The translations under genes and the position numbers were made by a program. A DNA stretch of 64,000 nt from Thetidibacter halocola. Lineage in GTDB: Bacteria; Pseudomonadota; Alphaproteobacteria; Rhodobacterales; Rhodobacteraceae. Positions 63,704 to 64,000 of the stretch are shown in pieces. The stretch covers positions 496,001 to 560,000 of the forward strand of contig NZ_JAGTUU010000002.1 in the NCBI RefSeq assembly GCF_018224955.1, in the 5' to 3' direction. A model generated the notes under the pieces. That model did no database searches, was not told the DNA's origin, and worked only from the letters and a program-made list of their open reading frames with translations. The stretch's first letter is position 1. Each line of letters starts with the position of its first letter.

Positions 63704-63925
63704 GACTCGAAGCTTATTTTCCTTGCTGCCTCCAGACCGGCCATTGCTGCGTCCGCCACCCGAGGGGTTGCGCGTCGTCGATGGCCAGCCGCCGCCACTA
63801 CCTTGTCCTTTAACGATCGGACTGCTTTCTTTCCAAGTCAATTCCGGAAAACATAAGTTAAGGCAGGCTTGGACTGAGCGACTCTCCGATCGAAAGAGCG
63901 TTTCCGTCCAGCTACTGCAAAGGCC
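63704..63925. other. Intergenic stretch after the str operon
   Basis: No gene, RNA or repeat is recognised. Short open frames here lack ribosome-binding sites and protein-like composition. Confidence 0.6.
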
Positions 63926-63954
63926 TTGTCACCCCTCCACACCCCCTGTATACG
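63926..63954 (+). promoter_or_regulatory. Strong promoter at the window end, probably for the next operon
   Basis: TTGTCA and TATACG separated by 17 bp, with TATACGCGC shared with the rpsL promoter. In related genomes the S10 operon (rpsJ) commonly follows tuf, so this may be its promoter; the gene itself is outside the window. Confidence 0.65.
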
Positions 63955-64000
63955 CGCGCAACGGTCGAGAGGCCGTCCAAGGGCGGGGTGATTCCCGCCC

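Noticed and set aside
63671-63856. 61-codon frame after tuf copy 2
   Set aside because: It begins within the terminator stem region, has no ribosome-binding site and an atypical Ala/Arg composition.

Overview
The window is GC-rich, densely packed alphaproteobacterial chromosome. The best fit is the Rhodobacteraceae/Roseobacter group: it has a GcrA-type cell-cycle regulator, a DUF2125 protein, a HIG1-type twin-transmembrane protein, alphaproteobacterial RpoB and RpoC lengths, and the split rplKA / rplJL-rpoBC / rpsLG-fusA-tuf layout. Assignments rest on reading the translated sequence and known family motifs; no database search was run.

Positions 1-9476 look like one catabolic island for tricarboxylates (tricarballylate and possibly aconitate isomers). 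On the minus strand are an AbrB-type membrane protein, a TctC-type binding protein, a fused TctA-TctB permease and a PrpF-type isomerase. A GntR/FCD regulator diverges from them and leads a plus-strand operon encoding a TcuA-like flavoprotein, a TcuB-like Fe-S membrane electron-transfer protein and an oxaloacetate-decarboxylase-like enzyme of the ICL/PEP-mutase fold. Two inverted-repeat operator candidates lie in the control regions.

Positions 9487-24100 are mixed metabolism. On the minus strand are a 6PGDH-like dehydrogenase, UDP-glucose dehydrogenase, a carboxymuconolactone-decarboxylase-like protein, a GMC oxidoreductase and a secreted RTX serralysin. A LacI regulator diverges from a phytanoyl-CoA dioxygenase-like enzyme. 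An ABC-2 permease, gcrA with a terminator-like leader, a VOC protein and an orphan peptide-binding protein follow, then panB-panC.

Positions 24101-38888 hold an M20 deacylase, DUF2125, a ChaC-like cyclotransferase, a MotA/TolQ-like plus OmpA-like pair with a very long coiled coil, parC, an SH3 protein, an SDR, a HIG1 protein, a PduO-type cobalamin adenosyltransferase, a cytochrome P450, PanE and a small lipoprotein. A palindromic intergenic element occurs twice (24107 and 30721).

Positions 38991-64000 are the translation/transcription core: tuf copy 1, zntB, tRNA-Trp, secE, nusG, rplK-rplA, an inserted two-gene sensor module, rplJ-rplL, rpoB-rpoC, a DMT exporter, a glycosyltransferase, then rpsL-rpsG-fusA, an inserted sulfotransferase and tuf copy 2. 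The two tuf genes are direct repeats of about 1.3 kb that read as identical, including an odd duplicated stop-codon hairpin and the terminator. Several leaders have promoter-plus-hairpin architectures suggesting attenuation, most clearly nusG and gcrA.

No CRISPR array, insertion sequence, phage gene or rRNA was seen. The less-described candidates are the MotA/OmpA pair, the cysteine-free SUOX-like protein paired with a hybrid kinase inside the ribosomal cluster, the sulfotransferase inside the str operon, and the duplicated tuf stop-codon hairpin.
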